Shown here one piece after another: positions 11,962-25,139 of a stretch of DNA of 64,000 nt. The first letter of the stretch is position 1; each line of letters begins with the position of its first letter. The DNA is from Morchella semilibera (lineage: Eukaryota > Ascomycota > Pezizomycetes > Pezizales > Morchellaceae): the NCBI GenBank assembly GCA_009192285.1, contig CM018604.1:2790001-2854000 (forward strand), given 5' to 3'. The translations under genes were made by a program, and so were the position numbers. The notes beneath the pieces were generated by a model. It made no database searches. It was not told the DNA's origin and worked only from the letters and a program-made list of their open reading frames with translations.

Positions 11962-12810
11962 TCAATAATGGGTGCAGTCTCCATTTGCTGTCTTTATAGC
12001 AGCGACACGGGCAGGTAAAGTCTCAACCAATGCCCTGATATCATCGTCCGTGACCATACCTCATGCTGCTAGAATAGCTGCCTTCATTGCTGTACTTGTT
12101 GTAGGTCTAGGTGACATTTTATTAATAGTTTCGTTCATTCTCAACCAAACATCTTCGATAATGTTGGCATCTGAGGAGGTAGCTGCCCAAGGAAAAATAT
12201 AATTCTTTATGCCTAAATCTTCAAAAACCGCCATAGTTGACTTTGTTGTATGGGGAGGTGCTCCATCTTGCTGGATATAGATATGACCTTTCCGTCCCCT
12301 ACTAAGTTCTGGCCAAAAAGGATAAAGAATAGGATGAACTTTATGTTCACAGTAGCCTTGAGCATTCATAGTTTTACCCTAGTTTTGCTGATTCCAGATA
12401 GCAAGTATACTAGTCTTTCCTCCTACAATACATTCCCAAACCATAATAGTGTCCAATTTGCGGAACTTAGGTATGAGACAATATTCAAGAAACCCTTCCT
12501 TACTTGTACTTGTAACCCAAATGTTTCCAGGACAACTACCAACGTTGAAAGCACACTCATCAGTGAAAACTACATCTTGCCAATCTTGAATTCTCCAATC
12601 CAAAAAGTGAATTGCTCACTCAAGTCGTCTTTGTTTCGCAATAGTAGGGAGGTATGGCTTTGTATGGGCAATACATCAATAGTAACCCTCTGAGGCCATC
12701 GCATGTCGTAAGGTCTTCTTACTAGCTTCAGTTCTAGTAACTTGAATGTGTGCAATCTCAAGTAGCCTTTCCTTCGGTTTTCCGCGGAAGCTGTAGCAAG
12801 TGTGATTAAA
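11962..12810 (-). pseudogene. Tc1/mariner-type transposase, decayed
   Basis: A minus-strand frame reads through as a Tc1-superfamily transposase: an HTH-like N-terminus (RGKPKERLLEIAH), then TDECAF (first Asp), QQDGAPPHTTKS (second Asp) and ANIIEDVW (Glu), ending near 11962. Counting from the second Asp to the Glu gives 36 intervening residues, instead of the 34 usual for Tc1. Four in-frame stop codons lie inside (12676-12678, 12616-12618, 12379-12381, 12061-12063); no frameshift is needed. Two of them (12616 and 12061) sit where the family usually has Trp. The right terminal repeat is lost at the junction with LTR L3 at 12828, so the element is dead. Confidence 0.8.
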
Positions 12811-12827
12811 CAATTCCGTACTTGCTC

Positions 12828-13239
12828 TAACGGAGCGGGGCCGGGTCAGGGAACAAGCGGGGCAGATTCAGGCACGGGGACAAGGTGGGGGTCAGCTCAG
12901 GAGATACCCGAGGCGAGGCAGGTTCAGGTTCAGGTTCAGGTTCAGAGACGAGGTGCAGACAGGAGGGCCGGAGCCAAAGTAATGTATTGCTAACAGAAGG
13001 AAGACGTTGCCTAGAGAGGCAGAAACATAGGAAAGAACGAGCACTATATATACAACTATTCTCTCTTACCGATGACTCATACCATAGAATCCCATAGAAA
13101 TTCCCACACTTCCGTACCACCCATACTATTCCCAATACTCCCAATTCTATCCCGTTACTACCCAATCCTTCCTAGCGCTTACATTCCATTACCCGAGCTC
13201 CTTCCTAACTCGTCATTCTACTTCCGACATCGACCGATA
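12828..13239 (-). repeat. LTR family L3 (3' LTR of element H)
   Basis: Begins (plus strand) TAACGGAGCGGGG and shares about 130 bp with 25993-26130, including GTTCAGGTTCAGGTTCAG microrepeats and GACGAGGTGCAGACAGGAG. A TATATATA box lies near 13046 in minus orientation. The inner edge near 13239 is inferred from distant similarity to LTR L1. Confidence 0.7.
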
Positions 13240-15832
13240 CTATCCAACAACTCTGTTCCGAAAACGCCTTGGCGGAAGACAGGGTACAGGGGGCGGAGCC
13301 GTGATAGTTGCCCTCTCTTTAGGTTCGAGCTCCGCGAGAACTCCGTCAGGTCTCGGTTTAGTAGGATATGCTGTATGAAAACGGGACAACAGACGGGGGA
13401 CGTTCGTGAGATTCTCAGCATACTCCCACGTTGGTGCGTCGTACCCCTTCCACTTAACCAAATACTGCAGACGCGAATAACAAAGGCGGAAGTCCAGAAG
13501 TTCTTCAACTTCCCATTCTTCGTCACCATCAACAATCACCGGAGGTGCGGAGGGAAGAATATATCCTGGTAGAGGATCGATAGCACAAGGTTCCAACTTC
13601 GAAACATGGAAGACAGGATGTATCTTCATCGTAGGGGGAAGGTCGAGTTCGTAGGCATAAGGGCTAATCACCGACTTAATTTTAAATCTACTGAGGCGTT
13701 TCCAGTCGAGCTTCCGGGAGGGTCTAGTAGTCTGAATATTCTTGGCATTTAACCATACTTCATCACCCACGTAATAAACGGGGGCGGGAACCCGGTGGGC
13801 ATTGGCATTAGTCTCCTGACGATCTTGGGCATAGCGAATCTCAGCTTGCAGCTGATCATGAATCTCGGCCATTTTCCGAACAAGGGCATTGGTATCCTGA
13901 GAGCGATTGGTAAGCGGGGGTAGCGCTAGATTCTCCGTAAACCATGGGTCAAAGCCATAATTAGCCATAAAGGGAGAGATTTGAGTCGTCTCCGAGGAAT
14001 GATTATTAGATGCAAATTCAGCGAGCGGTAACCAGTCTACCCAGTCATCCTGCTGATAGGATACATAGCTCCGCAGATATTGCTCCATTACCGCATTAAC
14101 TCGTTCCGTCTGGCCGTCGGTTTCGGGGTGGAAGGCAGAAGACATAGTGACCTTAATTTTTAACATCTTGCAAAGCGATCTCCAAAACCCGGACGTAAAC
14201 TGAGTACCGCGATCAGAGACAATGCTGGTTGGGAGACCATCAAGTTTCCAAACATGGTTAATAAACAGGCGTGCGAGGTCTTCAGATCCAGTAGTAACAT
14301 TGCAGGCAATATAGTGTCTCATCTTGGATAGACGATCAACTACTACGAGAATCGCATCTCTTCCTCTACTCTCCAGCAGTCCTGTGACAAAGTCCATGGA
14401 AATATGTGTCCAGGGTCTCTGAGGAATCGATAGGGGACGAAGAACCCCATAGGGAGCGTGGCGGGAGGTCTTACTTCGACTACAGGTATGACAGTTTCTC
14501 ACATAGCGGTCTACTGTACTGCGCATTCCGGGCCAATAGTACGAACGGGCGAGAAGCTGGAAAGATTTTGCCTTTCCCGGGTGGCCTGCGGACGGGGCAT
14601 CATGATGTTGCTGAAGCAAATGCAACTGCAGAGTCGTATCGTCTGGCACAAAGAGCTTTCCTCGGTAGCTCAGGAGGCCTTTCCTGGTTCAACATTCTGC
14701 TAGAGTAATCTCTCGGGAGTGTCTAACACCATCTCGAAGGAGTCCTAAGATCTTATTTGGAAATGGGTCAGTGACATAAGCCTGTTCAAAAAGTTTTTCT
14801 AGGGGTGACTGTCCTCGGACAGTCGGACTGGCTGCCAACAAACCCAAATTATGGGACTTCAACACTGTCTGACTTTGCTGCGTCAGGCGTTCATCCCCCT
14901 CTTTAGGCAGATCTCCTGATCTCCTAGTCAATGCATCTGGTTTTCCCCCTTGCTTCCTGGGCCGGTATTTAATCACATAGTTAAATCGAGAAAGAAACTC
15001 TGACCACTGTGCCTGTCGACGATTCAAATCCCTCTTGGTCATAAAATATTCCAGGTTCCGATGGTCGCTCAGAACTTCAATAGGTTCAGCGACACCCATC
15101 AATTCAGCTCTCCATTCTTCGAAACACTTGATAATGGCCAACTCCTTATCATAAATCTCGTAATTATATTCGGCGGGGGAATGAGTTCCGGAAAAGAAGG
15201 CGACGGGATGCAGAATATTCTCATCACTATACTGAGGAGAGTATACCACCCGAAATATAATCTGATGCGTCCGTTTCCACAATAGCTCGATGATCAAAAT
15301 CAAAATGGCGGAGGATCGGGGCCGTAGTAAATGCTGTTTTAAGTCCTTCGAAGGCTTCCTCGCAGGCAGGGGACCAAACAAACACAACATTCCCTTTGGT
15401 CAGCGTAGTAAGAGGACGAACAATTTCAGAGTAGTTCTTAATAAAGCGCCGATAGAAATTTGCCCATCCGTTAAATACCTGTATGTCCCTAACATTTAGA
15501 GGACATGCCCACTTGACAATGGTCTCAATCTTCTTGGGATCAAGCTTCAGACCCTCCGTGGTAACGATCATACCCAGATAGTTAACTTACTTAACCTGAA
15601 ACTCGCATTTCTCAGGAGAGCAGTAGAGGTCGGCATCAGTAAGAGCTTGCAAAACTTGATTAACATGATCGCGGTGTGATTCCAAGTCCTCACTATAGAT
15701 AAGAATATCATCAAGATAAGCCGTACAGAAGCGATCGAGGAAGGGACGAAGAGTATCGTTAATATAGTGCTGAAAGACGGCAGGGGCATTGGTTAATCCA
15801 AAGGGCATTACTTTATACTGAAAGTGGCCGAC

Positions 15833-16281
15833 TATCACGGCGTGGAACATGGTCTAGCGGTGTTGCGGGAAGAGTGATTAGTCAGGGATTCTTCTAGGAT
15901 TCTTTGGGTTTCGGAAGTAGGAGTTTGGTTCGGTAATAGGGGTTCGGGATTAGGAGATAAGGTTGGGTTCGGGGTTACGGGTCTTGGGAGATTCTATGGG
16001 GTTCTGTACAGGGTTACGTGGATGAGTCATCGTGTCGGTATGTGGTGTATATATAGGGGTCTCGTTCTTGCTTGTAGATAGTTCTTTTCCTTTCCTCTTC
16101 ACGCAACCTTCCTATCTTCAGGAGTTTGTAGTCCTTCGGAATATACTCAGGTCTCTGGTTCTACCTCGCGTTCCGTTTCGCTCATAGTCTCGCCTCGCCC
16201 GCCTCGAATATTACTGTTACGTCCCGCCTAGGTAGTGTACCTTGGCTCGCTTTGCCCTGTACTCCGCTTCGCTCCGTGATA
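15833..16281 (+). repeat. LTR family L1 (5' LTR of fossil D, 449 bp)
   Basis: Starts TATCACGGCGTGG and ends GCTCCGTGATA. Contains TATATATAGG and CTTCACGCAACCTTCCTATC. By eye it is very similar to the solo LTR at 26437-26887. Confidence 0.92.
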
Positions 16282-19200
16282 CTAAGGTTGCGTCTCCAAC
16301 GCCAACCTACACTACATACATCGATACAATATCTTGTCATCTACCATGTCGCACGCAGACCCTATGGAAGAGTCAGAAGGACTCTATGAGATCCTCCAAA
16401 GGGACCTTGATACATTCGTAGCCGCACACCCCACCGTCGCGGACGATGCCAGTGAGGAAGCCAAGAAAATTCATGACCTAATGTTCCGCGCCCAACAAGC
16501 CGTCAAGCAACTTATTATCAATTGGCAGGAAGAAATAGAGGATGGGGATGAAGCTCGAAAAGAATGGACCAAGAAACTTACAAAGTTGGGAAGGGAGAAT
16601 CAAGAGCTAGAGGGACAGATAACAGTTCTTGAAACTCAGGTCACCACCCTCCAAGAACAAGTAAAAATCGCAAACCAAGCAACGCAATCCGCCGAGGCCG
16701 CACTCGCCGCCCAGATTGCACTCCCGCCTCCTCCTCCGCCCCCGGCAGCGGACCCTATTCCGCCACCCCCTTCTCGACGTCGCAACCGCCTCTTAGAAGG
16801 CATTGCCCTTACCCAAGAACCAAGGCCTGAAAGGTCAGAAAAGCTTCCGGACCCAGAGAAATATCGAGGAAACAGGAAGGGACTTCCACAGTTCCAAAAT
16901 ATGTTGAAACTCAAGCTATTGGGCAATGCCGACCGATACCCCACTCTTCAGAATCAACTAACCTACGCCATCTCTCGCTTGGAAGGCCCTGCCGCCGACC
17001 AATTCATGCCATATATTACCACTACCGGGATCAACCTCCCCTCCATGGAGAGGTTCTTTGAAATTTTAAATACAGCATTCGGCGACCCAGACCAGGTAGG
17101 TACTGCCCGTCGCGCCCTCAGAAGAATCAGGCAACTCAATCGTCCCTTCTCGGAGTACTTCGCCGAGTTCCAACGCTACGCCGCCGAAGCTGGAATGGGA
17201 GAAACTGCCAATGTGGAAGCCCTCATGGAAGGTATGAGCGAGGAACTCACCAAGCTCATGGTCCACGAGGAGACCCCCGCCACCGTCATCGAACTCGCTA
17301 CCATCCTCCAACGCTTGGACAACAAGCAGCAGATAATTACTGCTCGCTACCGCCCTCGCTACCAGGCCCCCGCACCCCAAGCTCGTCCCGCACCCCGCTA
17401 TCAGGCTCCTGCTGCCCCCGCACCTCGGTACTCAGCCCCGCCTCCTCCGGCTCCCCGCTATCAAGCTCCCGCTCGCCCCAACCCTCCTGCTGCTCATCCG
17501 TCTCACACACCAGGAGGAGTAGTTCCTATGGATTTGTCAACTGGTCGTGGCTGCCCGGACCCTCAGGAAAGAGAGGCCCGCCGCGTAGAGAATAGGTGTT
17601 TTTATTGTGGAGGTGTAGGACATCTCGTTAGGGAATGCCCGCAGGCGCCGGCTCCCAGGAACCCAGCCCCCAGGATGAGGGGAGCTAGGGCAGATATTAG
17701 AGGAGAAGAGAAGGAAGAAGCCTCCGGCGATGAGGCGTTAAAAGATTTTTCCCTGGACTGAGTGGCTCACTCCAGGGACGGTTAAAAGGCTTTTCTAAGC
17801 TCTCGGTTTCTGGGTTTTCGGTTTCGGAGAAGGATATGGATGGGAATCAATTAGTCGTAACTTGCTCAATTTCTCAAAATAAAGATTCTTTTATTCCATC
17901 ATATGCTCTCATTGATACTGGCGCCTCAGGATACGCGTTCATAGATAAGGACTTCGTATGCCACCACAACCTTAAGACTATTCCTCTTATTCTCCCCCGA
18001 CATATAGACGTAATAGACGGTAGACCTATTGAATCAGGAAAGGTCACCCATAAGGTCATCCTCAGTCTCGATATTAATGGCCACAGAGAGGATGCTCCCT
18101 TCTTTGTTACTCAACTAGGTCATTACCCTATAGTTATGGGCCTTCCTTGGATGCGCAGGCATGCAACAACGATACTACCCGCCGATAACGAAATACAATT
18201 CAATTCTTCAAGCTGCATAAAGAATTGTTCCCTTACTCACACCAAGATTATTGCTAAAGGGATTTCTATCAACCCTCCCGCCAAACCAACAACAAATATC
18301 TCCGTTATTACCTCCTACGCATTCCATAGACTTATCAATAAGAAAAGAAAAGGAATGAAACTCTACTCTACCACGCTCAAAGCCCTCGACGATCTCCTGG
18401 CGCAAATGCCTAAGGACCCCGAGCATTCGTCCCCGTCGAACATCATAAATATTTACATCTTCTCAGTGAACCGAACGCCTCCAAACTCCCTCCTTATCGC
18501 ACTGAATACGACCTTTCCATTGATATACAGGAAGGAAAAACTGTACCGTTCGGACCCATGTACGGGATGACCCGACTGGAACTCCAGGTACTCAGGGATT
18601 ATCTAGCAGAGTATCTATCCAATGGACGGATTCGACATAGCACCTCTCCCGCAGGCTCCCCGGTACTGTTTGTCAAAAAGGCTGATGGCTCCCTCCGACT
18701 TTGTGTTGACTATAGAAAGTTGAATGCAGTAACGGTGAAGAATCGACATCCTCTCCCACTAACACCAGAGACGTTTATGGGTATTTCCTCCGCCAAGTAT
18801 TTCACCAAGTTAGATCTCCGTAATGGATATCATCAGTTAAGAATCAGAGAAGGAGACGAGTGGAAAACAGCATTTAGGACACGGTATGGACACTTTGAAT
18901 ACACCGTTATGCCCTTTGGGTTAACCAACGCCCCGCTGCATTCCAACATTGGGTCAACAATATGCTTCGCCCTTATCTTGATCACTTTGCAACCGCATAT
19001 CTCGATGATATACTCATATATTCGGCCACCCTTGAAGAACACAAAGAACACGTCGACAAGGTACTTCAGATACTCGATAAAAATCAGGTTTATCTTAAAC
19101 CAGAGAAATGCGAATGGCACGTCAAAGAAACCATGTATCTCGGCTTTGTTCTCACACCCGAAGGGATTAAGATGGATGAGTCCAAAGTGGCTACCATAAG

Positions 19201-20880
19201 GAATTGGGAAACCCCTACTTGCCTGAAAGATGTGCAAGAATTCCTAGGGTTCGCGAATTTCTATCGACGATTTATCTATGCGTACTCAAGGGTAGTATCT
19301 CCCCTGACCGCTCTAACAAAGACAGGAGTGGTATTCAAATGGACGGACAAGACGGAAAAAGCGTTTCAGGATCTTAAACTCGCATTTACCACCGCTCCCA
19401 TTCTTAGACATTTCGACCCCGACCGGGAAATTATTGTGGAAACAGACGCCTCCGACTACGTCTCGGCCGCCATTATGTCACAGAGGGATAACGAAGGAAT
19501 CTTGCACCCAATTGCCTTTTTCTCCAAGAAACATACACCAGCGGAATGCAATTATGAGATATACGATAAAGAACTACTGGCAATCATTCGGGGATTTGAA
19601 GAATGGCGCTATTTTCTAGAAACAGCCTCATATCCTATTAAGGTCTTAACAGACCATAGGAACCTTGAATACTTTATGTCAACCAAGTTATTAAATCGTC
19701 GACAAACCCGCTGGTCAGAATTTTTATCACGCTTCGACTTTGTTATTCAGTTTCGTCCAGGAAAACAAGGAGGAAAGCCAGATGCACTTACCAGGCGATC
19801 AGGGGATCTCCCTAAGGAGGGGGATGAACGCCTCGCGTATCAGTATCAGACCGTGCTGAAGAGAAAAAATTTGGATAATAAGCTAAGTTTGTTTGGCGGG
19901 TTCTTTGGCAAATGAACCCGCTGAAGGAGCGTCCACTGTTCAGGAGTTATTTACAAAAGCTTATCAAGAAGACAGTTTTCCGAGCAAGGTACTCACGATG
20001 CTAAAAGATGGCACGAAACAATCGAAACAAATCTCACTCGCCGAATGCGCGGAAAACGAAGACGGACTTCTTCTTTATCGACGCAAACTCTTCGTACCAG
20101 AATACGAGGAGTTACAACTTAGACTTCTTCAGGAGTATCACGATAAACCATCAGCAGGACACCCGGGTAGAGCAAAGACCCTAGAGTTACTCAGTCGCGA
20201 ATACTACTGGCCGAACATGCGGAAATATACTGACCGCTATGTTATGAATTGTCACATTTGCCGCCGAAGCAAAGCAAATCGCAACGCCCCTCAAGGAGTT
20301 CTTCGCCCTCTCTCAGTTCCTAAGGCACCATGGACGGACGTTTCAATGGACTTCGTTACAGGACTACCTCTCAGCAATAATTATAATGCCATTCTCGTCG
20401 TCGTTGATAGGCTCACCAAAATGAGACACTTTATTCCATGCACCGAAGAATCAGGAGCTCGGGACGTTGCCCGAATGTATTTAGAGAACGTTTGGAAACT
20501 ACATGGCCTACCGGAAAAGATAGTCTCAGATCGTGGTACACAATTTACCTCAGACTTCTGGAAATCACTATGCGAGCGCCTCAAAATTTCTCCTCGTTAT
20601 TCCACCGCGTTTCATCCTCAGACAGATGGTCAGACTGAAAGAATTAATGCTATTATGGAGCAATATCTCCGCAGTTATGTGGACTATCAACAGGACAACT
20701 GGGCTACTTATTTACCCATGGCGGAGTTCGCGACCAATAATCACGTTTCTGAGTCAACCAAGCTCTCGCCCTTCGAAGCCAACTATGGTCGCCATCCTCG
20801 CATGAACTTTGGCCCTCTACGACACGGCACTACCACCAACGAGGACCAGGCTAACACCATGGCAAGGGAGAGGTATGTGC
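15833..20880 (+). mobile_element. Ty3/Gypsy chromovirus fossil D, 3'-truncated
   Basis: Plus-strand element with a 5' LTR (L1, 15833-16281), a gag-like frame at 16334-17761 (coiled coil, proline/alanine-rich linkers, CCHC knuckle CFYCGGVGHLVREC) and a separate pol region starting at about 17836 with protease (LIDTGASG), reverse transcriptase (LDDILIYS), RNase H ([12 protein letters not shown]) and integrase (HPGRAKTLELL, CHICRRSK, DFVTGLPLS, DRGTQFTSDFW). It stops within the integrase region near 20.88 kb, so the chromodomain and 3' LTR are missing at that join. Closely related to fossil B. It lies inside element H. Only about one or two breaks besides the truncation, so it is one of the younger copies. 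Confidence 0.92.
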
Positions 20881-21599
20881 ATAATAGGTGTTTTTTGACG
20901 TCTCCGGGCGAGTAGAATGTGTTGTATACACTATCTAGTTTAAGTGTAATGTCGCCAATGCAAAGTCGGGTATACATCCTGGCATCCATCGTATATAATG
21001 AAGTCTGTCGTATAATGTATGATCTGTCTACTCGCTAATCGATGTAACGAAAGAGAGACGTCGTGAAAAATTGTACTGTAATGCAACAGTCCCACACTGT
21101 TATTTGTTGAGGTTAGTTTTTGGTGTTGTGTTGGGGTTGTTGTGGTTGTGTTTATGTTGCGATATCTCGCGCATTAGTTCGTCTGTAGGCGTCACTCTAT
21201 GGATCCTACGAAACTATGACAACTGCCCTCGTCTGAAAGTTTCACCATGTTATCTAGTGGTGTCATTAACTCTATCTGGACTCTTGCCTAGTCAATGATA
21301 CCTTAGTAGAATCCTCGAGGTCAGATTACAGAAATACCCACCCCCCGTTGAGATCAAAATGCGTACATATGATTAGTATGATGCCTATGGATTCTACGGT
21401 GAAACGACGTGGTAAGATCAATGAAGTACCTCTGTGTGCTAGAAACACTACGACGAATGCGATGCATGGAAACCTTACAGGCGTCATGTGGAACACTCTC
21501 CTGAGGTGAGTCAAAGACTTCTCTTATTTGTCACGATGACATAATCCACGTCAAGCCTAAGAGGGAACGTATGGCCATAGATGGGTAGCTAATACTATA
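20881..21599. other. Gap without gene after truncated element D
   Basis: No protein-like frame. The segment has T/G-rich low complexity near 21110-21160 and a loose inverted arrangement of GACGTCTC and CGAGTAGA around 20897-21066. Origin unknown; it lies between element D and an L1 LTR relic. Confidence 0.5.
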
Positions 21600-22035
21600 C
21601 GGCAGTGAACATTGGCTACGTCGAATTGGCGGGAAGATGTGGATTCAGTCAGGATGATTTCTTCTAGGATTCTTTGTGGTTTCGGTAAGTAGGTATTGGT
21701 CTGGTAATAGGGTTTCGCGGATTAGAGATAAGGTTTGGGTTCGGGGTTAATACGGTACTGGGAGATTCTATGGTGGGTTCTGTACTAGTGTTACGTGGAG
21801 AGTCTATCGTGCGGGTGGTGTAATAGGGGTCTCTGTCTTGCGTAATAGGTCCCTTATCCTCTGTCAACTCCAACCTCCTATCCAGGAGTGTAGCCGGCGA
21901 ATATACCAGGTACTTGTTTCTACCTCGCGATTTCCGTTCGCTCATAGTGTTCGTCATCGGCCCTGACAGTTCAAAAATTACTGACTCCGCTATGTATGTT
22001 ACCTGGTCGCTTCTCCCTGTATCTGTTCGCTCGTG
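21600..22035 (+). repeat. Old, strongly decayed L1 LTR
   Basis: Successive blocks match LTR L1 in order (GGCGGGAAGA, TTCTAGGATTCTTTG, GGTTTGGGTTCGGGGTTA, GGGAGATTCTATGG, TAGGGGTCTC, CGCTCATAGT), but it is far more divergent than the other copies. It is probably the remains of a 3' LTR from the same family as element D. An older age or poor local sequence quality could both explain the divergence. Confidence 0.7.
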
Positions 22036-22474
22036 AACCACTCTGTGTGCGGAACGAACAGTTTTCCAATCTCTCCCAAGCTGCCAGCTCTGAACCAGAA
22101 TTGTAGTATTTAGCATTCTTCAAAATCAATCTTGGGTGTATAACCACTGCCAGGGTTGAATTAAAGGTTTCCTTTGTTGTGTAGCCCACAAAACTAGGGT
22201 TATAGCATTTAGATCCTCATAGAATATCCGTACTAGCTAGGAATTGATAGCCTGTGCCACCAGGTCTTCGACTAAATTAGAACATATATCCATGTATGGG
22301 TAGAATTCTAATGAAGCCTTTTTCTTTCAAATTGTCATTTTAGTTGTCTAATATAGCTCAGGTATCCATATGCGGCGCCAATTCTACGTCCCTGGAGATT
22401 TCAGTAATTTTTTTTTTTTTTCTAATTTCCTATTTTTAGATATCTCTGTTATCAGAGGGCAATAACCTTTCCCT
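22036..22474. other. Gap without gene
   Basis: AT-rich sequence between the old L1 LTR and the protease portion of element H. It holds a T-rich homopolymer near 22408. No similarity to reverse transcriptase is visible, although a middle RT part of element H would be expected at this place. Confidence 0.45.
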
Positions 22475-23406
22475 CTAATGTAGAAGATTAATTTCGTATA
22501 TTTCTTGGTAAGGGACGGTGATTTGTTTGTGGGGGTCTTGGAGCTCTGGCCCTTCCAAACGTTGCTCAGATAGTTGGGGTTCGATGTTCGGTGGGGGGAC
22601 CAATAGCAGCATATTTCCGGGGTAGGATGGTATTCGACCGTAAGAACCACCAAGGAACAAGGCATAGACGGTCAGTCCCTGGGTGGTCTCGGCAAAGGTG
22701 GCAGCACTGACAATCTCGAAGTCGTGATTGGTGGGAAGCGGCGAAGTAATTCCCTTAACATAAGCGGGGACTTGATCATCATTGCAGCGTTGGAGACAGC
22801 GAGGGGATCCGAAGAGTAATGAATTATCGGCGAAATTAATACTGACCTTATGTCGGCGGAGCCAGGGAATACCTAGCACTAGCGGATAATGCCCCAAGCG
22901 AGTAACATAAGCGGAAATTTTTTCAACGTGGCCTTGAATATGAAGAGAAAAATGAGCAATATGGGTAATGCTACCGGAGGAGATTTCTCTACCGTCGATA
23001 ACATGGAGAGCATGGGGATTAGGAAAAAGAGTAGTAGAAATTTCTTTGTGGCGTACAAACGATTCGTCAATGAATGCAAATCCAGAAGCCCCGGTGTCAA
23101 CAAGTGAGTAGGTTTTAACAGTTTTATTCTCATCAGATACGATACATGAAACAACCAAATGATCATTATCCGAAACCTTCTCACCAGAGACACCAGAAGC
23201 AGCAGAAGCAGACAAAGAAAGAGGGGGGACCTGGCCTAAACCACCTAAGACAGGTCCTCGTGAAAACCCGATTGGTCGGGGGCAGCAGCAGACCTCGAAC
23301 CAGGAGAACCCAGACCCAAAGAACCAGAACCGGAAACAGAAGGAGAAGAACTAAAAGGAAACCCAAAAGCATATCCAGGAGAAGAAGAAGAAGAAGGACG
23401 AGAAGC

Positions 23407-24035
23407 TGTGACGGAGTAACCCGACGCAAAGAAGAAGATGACAATGATGACGCAGAAGAACCCGAGGAGCACAGTCTGGGGACGAGGAGACCGACAACGA
23501 CAAAGGCAACACCGGGCAGGCACAAGCACAGGCACCGGCGAAGGCAAAGGCAAGAGCAAGGGCACAAGGACACAGGGCAGGGAAAGCGAGGACCAGATGG
23601 ACCTCAACGAGAACGATGAGAGAGGCTATGAGTTTCCCCTTGTTAGAGGATCAAGTATTCAGTACGAGAGGCTATGGCTTGGAAATAGGAGTAGATTCCT
23701 ATGTACCGAGATGACAGGAAGACGAGACAGAGAGAAAAGAAAGAAAGAACTAAGGAAAACATCTAACCCCGCTATTTAACACTCCCCTCCACCAGTCCGC
23801 TATGACTCATACCTCACCTCATAGAAACCCATAGAAATCCATCGCATCCACATCGCATATTCCTCCACACCATCTTCGATATTTACATTACAAATCCATC
23901 ACGCCACCAAACCTCCTAGAACCTAATGACGACACCCCCCTTTAGCATACCCCTTCCTCGCTTAACTATTCCTAAACAATCACAACAGCACTTCCACTAC
24001 CGAACCCTCGGGACTAATGCCAAGACGCCGGGACA
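23407..24035 (-). repeat. Solo LTR L2 inside element H (5-bp target duplication)
   Basis: A 629-bp LTR that reads TGTCCCGGCG...CCGTCACA on the minus strand. It is flanked on both sides by GAAGC (23402-23406 and 24036-24040), a clear 5-bp target site duplication. It separates the gag and protease parts of element H. No internal sequence of its parent element remains, so it arose by LTR-LTR recombination after insertion. Confidence 0.92.
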
Positions 24036-25002
24036 GAAGCATTGTTAATAGCAAGGGGCAAGCCGGCCCCAGACATAACCGGAGGTACTACGACCTCAGA
24101 AGTAGCAGCAACACGAGCGGGGCGAGCAACAGGGCGAGCCGAACACTCAGCGGCAAAATGCCCAGGACCTCCACAATACATGCAAAGTCCCTGAGCGGCA
24201 CGGCGAGCACGCTCGTCGGGAGTAATAGGCCCACGGCGCTGAGGGCGACGGGCACCGGAGAGGTCCATTGGCACCGCACCACCTGGAGAATAAGAGGGGT
24301 GAGGAGCAGAAGCAGCGGGAGCAGGGACAGGAGCACTAGCAGGAGTGGAGGAAGCAAAGGGCTGACGAGCGGTAAAGGAGGAAGAGCGGTCTCTGGCACG
24401 AGCGTCCCAGAGCCTGTTGTCCAATTTCTGGAGCAGGAGAACATATTCAGAGGTGGTACCGGGAACGTCGTGATGGATCATAGCGGAGCGGAGCTCACGA
24501 GAGAGTCCTTGGGTAAGTGCATGTTTTTTGGCCTCATCGTTCCACCTAACCTCAGCGGCCAATCGTTGGAATTCAGCAAAATAAGTAGAGAAATCTCGGC
24601 CTCCTTGCGTAAGGCGCTCGAGTTCTCGTTCAGCGGTAGCAATGCGGTCTGAATCCCCAAATGCGGTTTCCAGAATAGTAATAAGGGCTTCAATATTTTC
24701 CAGATCGATGCGTCCTCTAACAACAAGCGGCATAACCTGGGCAAGGGCCCGACCAGAGAGAAGATTAATAGCATAGGCGAGACGGGCTTGAGCGGCGGGA
24801 AAACGATCATGGTTGGCGAGCATCTTCAAGCGAAGTTGGGTCACAAAGGGGCGAAGCTCCTCCCTCTTGCCATCAAACTTAGGTGGGTCAGGGACCTTCT
24901 CAGAGCGGGGAGCAGCAGCAGCCGGAGGGGGAACTATCGGGGGAACAACGGGAGGAGCAGGATGAACAGCGGGAGGAGCAGGAGGAACAACGGGAGGAGC
25001 AG

Positions 25003-25139
25003 CATCAGCAAACTCAACTTATGACTGCAGTCTCCCAATAGTCTCCCAAGTCTCCTGAGAGTCTCCTGAGACCCATGGATATTTTTTTAGTCTCCTGAGG
25101 CTCAGGAGACATCAGGAGACAAATGAAGTCTTGCTGATG
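25003..25139 (+). mobile_element. MITE family M1, copy 3 (137 bp)
   Basis: Same length and orientation as copy 1, with CATCAGCAA...TTGCTGATG ends and AG on both sides. It is inserted in the gag portion of element H, inside a run of GGAGGAGCAG repeats, so it is younger than that element. Confidence 0.88.

Noticed and set aside
20897-21066. Loose inverted arrangement of GACGTCTC and CGAGTAGA
   Set aside because: Arms are short and unequally spaced; no target duplication. Probably chance.
23181-23619. Arg/Leu-rich frames on both strands
   Set aside because: These are shadows of the spacer between gag and protease of element H and of the L2 LTR.
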